DNA of 64,000 bases from NCBI GenBank assembly GCA_963575745.1, contig CAUYUJ010018638.1:335001-399000 (forward strand), written 5' to 3'. This document shows, piece by piece, positions 62,235 through 64,000 of the stretch. This DNA comes from Prorocentrum cordatum (Eukaryota; Sar; Dinophyceae; Prorocentrales; Prorocentraceae). The position numbers and the translations under genes were made by a program. The notes under the pieces are model-generated. The model did not search any database. It was given only the letters and a program-made list of their open reading frames with translations, and was not told where the DNA came from. Position 1 is the stretch's first letter, and the number at the start of each line of letters is the position of its first letter.

Positions 62235-64000
62235 AATCTGGGGATATGATCGGGCGGTATACGTCCGTCGTGGCCCCGTGTCATGACGATGTCATTTGCT
62301 GACCTCCATAGGGAGAAGCCACTGGACAGCATCTTGTTGATGCTGCAGAATATGAGCACCTCCGAGTCAGGACGGATGCCCGATTGAATCCTCGGGTCGC
62401 CCGGGAGGTAGGGGCAGCCGTGCACAAATTGGCGCCCCCCCTTCCTTTTAGGGTTGTCCTGTGCGAGGCATGAAAGGCCATTAGCAAGGATGTCCTTGAC
62501 ATACTCCCACTGTGTCCCGTGGATGAAATATACTGGGTCGTCTGGTTCTTTCATCCATGTTGTGATCGGCTTATAAAGCGACTCGGGACAGTGGATGCCT
62601 GGACTGCTGTGGCCGTTCGTGGCTCTGATGAAGTACTGTGGCCTGCGTGCCGTTGGTCGAAACCTGGGAGGCAGCAGCATGCTGTCATCAACGCACTTCA
62701 TCTGGAGCCTGCCCTTCTGCATGCCGTGATGGTCAATCATCTCACAGCAGTTTAGCAGCACCCAATACACGTATGACGTGTGGGGCCTGCCCTTGATCAG
62801 CACCTCGTGCATTTCACGATAGCCTTTCCACTGATCATTTTCAGTCCAGTTTGTCAGCAGATCGTCAACAACAACCCAGCCATCGTATGGATCGAAAGTG
62901 CTAATCTTTTCGAAGTGTCGGCTGAATCCGTCCTTCCAATACGGACTATGGCGTAGGGCTGTAGAGAACCATATTGACACCTTGGTCATTTGCCCATCGC
63001 GCGGCAAAGTCGGATCCATGCCGAACCTCTCCATGACCTTCATGAGCTCTGCCTTATGCTGCGCGACGCGCAATGGCGGCCTGTCTCGCAACATATTTCC
63101 CACGGCTTGTTGTTCACGTTCCCAGTCGTTGCGGCACTCGAAGTTACGACGATCAGGGCAATTAATGACCTCGTATCGGTCTGTATCGTCTCGAGTGACT
63201 CGTGGGTTTATGGTGCGCTTCGGGCCTTTGCCTTCAATGCCTTGCCAATATTCCATGGCCCCCAGAGGGACGTTCCTAAGAACAGACATTACTGGCTGCC
63301 AGCGCGCGGGTGGCCCCGCTGATGCAGCTGGCGGCGCTTTAACGGGTGGCCCAGCAGAGCCTGCGGCTGACGAGGCAGCTCCAGCGGATGACTCCGCGCC
63401 AGGGTGCTGGTGACCTTGGTCAGCCACTGCATCATCGGCTAGTTTCTGTCGGTCGCCAAATTCTTTGAGGACTTTGAAGCGTTCTTCTCTTGAGAGAGTG
63501 CCTTCTGCGGGTGTCCCCGCTGCTGCAGCTGGCGCCGCTTTAGCGGGTGGCCCCGCAGAGCCCTTGTCCTCCTTAGCCTTGGCGGCTGCTTCTGCCCGCA
63601 CCGACCTCATCCCAGCTTCGGGCTTCGGCTGTGCTTTCATTCGTGCCGAACCTGGTCGTGGTGCAAGGCGCGGCTGATGCAGAGTTGGAGTCCAGTCACC
63701 TCGGAAAGCTGCCTGAGGCTTGTCGCGAACTTCGTCCTTGACATCGCCTTGGGTCGCCGGTGGCATCGGGGTCGATGGTCCAGCAAAAGCCTTCCTCCTC
63801 TCCGTCACGGACAGACCGGGAGGATCTACCAGCTCAGGGTCGTCCGTCTTGGCGATCCCTCTGGCCTTCGCCCGCCCTCGTGTGCCTTCGGGGCTCTTGG
63901 ACGGGTGCCTTTTCGCAGGAGTCGGTGAAGACGAGGAGTCGGCTTCAGGTCTTGGAGGTGGTCTGCTGCCCTTGCCCGGTTGTGGACCAGGAGGGTCTTT
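62231..64000 (-). CDS. Retroelement N-terminal polyprotein with Tpt1/KptA-like RNA 2'-phosphotransferase
   Basis: The frame is open from the right edge (589 codons visible); the first possible start in view is a GTG at 63808, so the true start is probably outside the window. Numbering from that GTG: residues 1-180 are basic and Pro/Ala-rich with AGPPAK repeats. Residues 271-525 match both lobes of the Tpt1/KptA family, which removes 2'-phosphates from RNA using NAD+: STALRH (282-287), DGWVVVDDLL (309-318), FIRATNGHS (393-401), FIHGT (428-432), RQFVH (459-463), IRPDSEVLIF (478-487), WRSANDIV (501-508) and IPPDHI (517-522). Arg286, His287, Arg395 and Arg479 line up with the four essential residues known in yeast Tpt1 as I recall them. 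The stop overlaps the next frame, which is -1 relative to this one. Confidence 0.82.
   Translation of the reverse strand, partial: KDPPGPQPGKGSRPPPRPEADSSSSPTPAKRHPSKSPEGTRGRAKARGIAKTDDPELVDPPGLSVTERRKAFAGPSTPMPPATQGDVKDEVRDKPQAAFRGDWTPTLHQPRLAPRPGSARMKAQPKPEAGMRSVRAEAAAKAKEDKGSAGPPAKAAPAAAAGTPAEGTLSREERFKVLKEFGDRQKLADDAVADQGHQHPGAESSAGAASSAAGSAGPPVKAPPAASAGPPARWQPVMSVLRNVPLGAMEYWQGIEGKGPKRTINPRVTRDDTDRYEVINCPDRRNFECRNDWEREQQAVGNMLRDRPPLRVAQHKAELMKVMERFGMDPTLPRDGQMTKVSIWFSTALRHSPYWKDGFSRHFEKISTFDPYDGWVVVDDLLTNWTENDQWKGYREMHEVLIKGRPHTSYVYWVLLNCCEMIDHHGMQKGRLQMKCVDDSMLLPPRFRPTARRPQYFIRATNGHSSPGIHCPESLYKPITTWMKEPDDPVYFIHGTQWEYVKDILANGLSCLAQDNPKRKGGRQFVHGCPYLPGDPRIQSGIRPDSEVLIFCSINKMLSSGFSLWRSANDIVMTRGHDGRIPPDHIPRL

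Larger units (their letters stand above)
51994..63556 (-). repeat. Family of about 33 mini-hairpins (5-bp stem, mostly GNNA loop)
   Basis: Plus-strand starts of 14-15-bp units: 51994, 52013, 52046, 54671, 56078, 56096, 56114, 56132, 57227, 57466, 57481, 58657, 58707, 58771, 59014, 59038, 59062, 60115, 60133, 60151, 60262, 60715, 60733, 61387, 61405, 61432, 61906, 61924, 62152, 63306, 63384, 63507, 63543. In the sense strand the form is GCGNN-loop-NNCGC. Inner pairs vary together: GCGGG/CCCGC, GCGGC/GCCGC, GCGGA/TCCGC, GCGAG/CTCGC. Sense loops are mainly GCCA, GAAA, GCAA, GACA, GTCA, GCTA. Most code for AGPPA-like or AAPAA-like linkers; others read SGETR in a shifted phase. Imperfect examples are at 52566, 56150, 61039 and 63525. 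Confidence 0.9.
52007..64000 (-). mobile_element. Giant Ty1/copia-class retroelement, 5' side cut by window edge
   Basis: On the minus strand the order is leader, Tpt1-like domain, RING-H2, retropepsin, two methyltransferase-like modules, zinc module, integrase, reverse transcriptase, RNase H. Integrase upstream of reverse transcriptase is the copia order. About 12 kb of coding sequence lies in the window, much longer than the usual 4-5 kb copia internal region. The frame changes by -1 near 62231-62290, 57249-57444 and about 52745, and one TGA interrupts it at 58605-58607. Pro/Ala-rich linkers (AGPPA, AAPAA) separate the modules. This copy is probably inactive unless recoding operates. Confidence 0.92.

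Noticed and set aside
62231-62290. Programmed -1 slippery site between the Tpt1 and RING frames
   Set aside because: No heptamer of the X XXY YYZ type in the correct frame was found in the overlap; a mutation or another mechanism is as likely.

Overview
The window looks like gene-poor nuclear DNA from a dinoflagellate alga. No single marker proves this. The indications are: an interstitial tract of CCCTAAA (plant/dinoflagellate-type) telomere repeats at 26029-26132; a very large Ty1/copia-class retroelement with a divergent polyprotein; very GC-rich unique DNA packed with microsatellites and fold-back repeats; and no recognisable bacterial gene, rRNA or tRNA. I cannot name the species.

From 1 to about 51,000 I see no convincing host gene. 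The long open frames there are translations of trinucleotide repeats (GGA/TCC, TAG, CAT, CAC, CGA) or of GC-rich repeats. The region is a mosaic of (a) microsatellites, including a 2.2-kb TAG/ACT tract at 9402-11628; (b) short non-autonomous fold-back elements (MITE-like), several with target-site duplications and two shown as nested insertions by comparison with an unfilled copy; (c) dispersed repeats of 100-240 bp in two to five copies; (d) local tandem duplications and minisatellites; and (e) a 154-bp spacer-less palindrome at 13029-13182.

From about 52,007 to the right edge the minus strand carries one giant copia-type retroelement, cut off by the window at its 5' side. In sense order it encodes a basic Pro/Ala-rich leader, a complete-looking Tpt1/KptA RNA 2'-phosphotransferase domain, a RING-H2 finger, a retropepsin-like protease, two methyltransferase-like modules, a zinc-binding module, a DDE integrase, a copia reverse transcriptase and RNase H. 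The frame is broken by three steps, all of -1 type, and by one in-frame TGA, so this copy is probably decaying, although recoding cannot be excluded for all of them.

The most unusual signal is a family of about 33 tiny hairpins scattered through the retroelement. Each has a 5-bp GC-rich stem, and most have a 4-nt loop that reads GNNA in the sense RNA. The inner stem pairs covary (GG/CC, GC/GC, GA/TC, AG/CT), and the same hairpin is translated in more than one reading frame. This points to selection or spread at the nucleic-acid level. I consider this, together with the Tpt1 domain, the best candidate for an undescribed system here.
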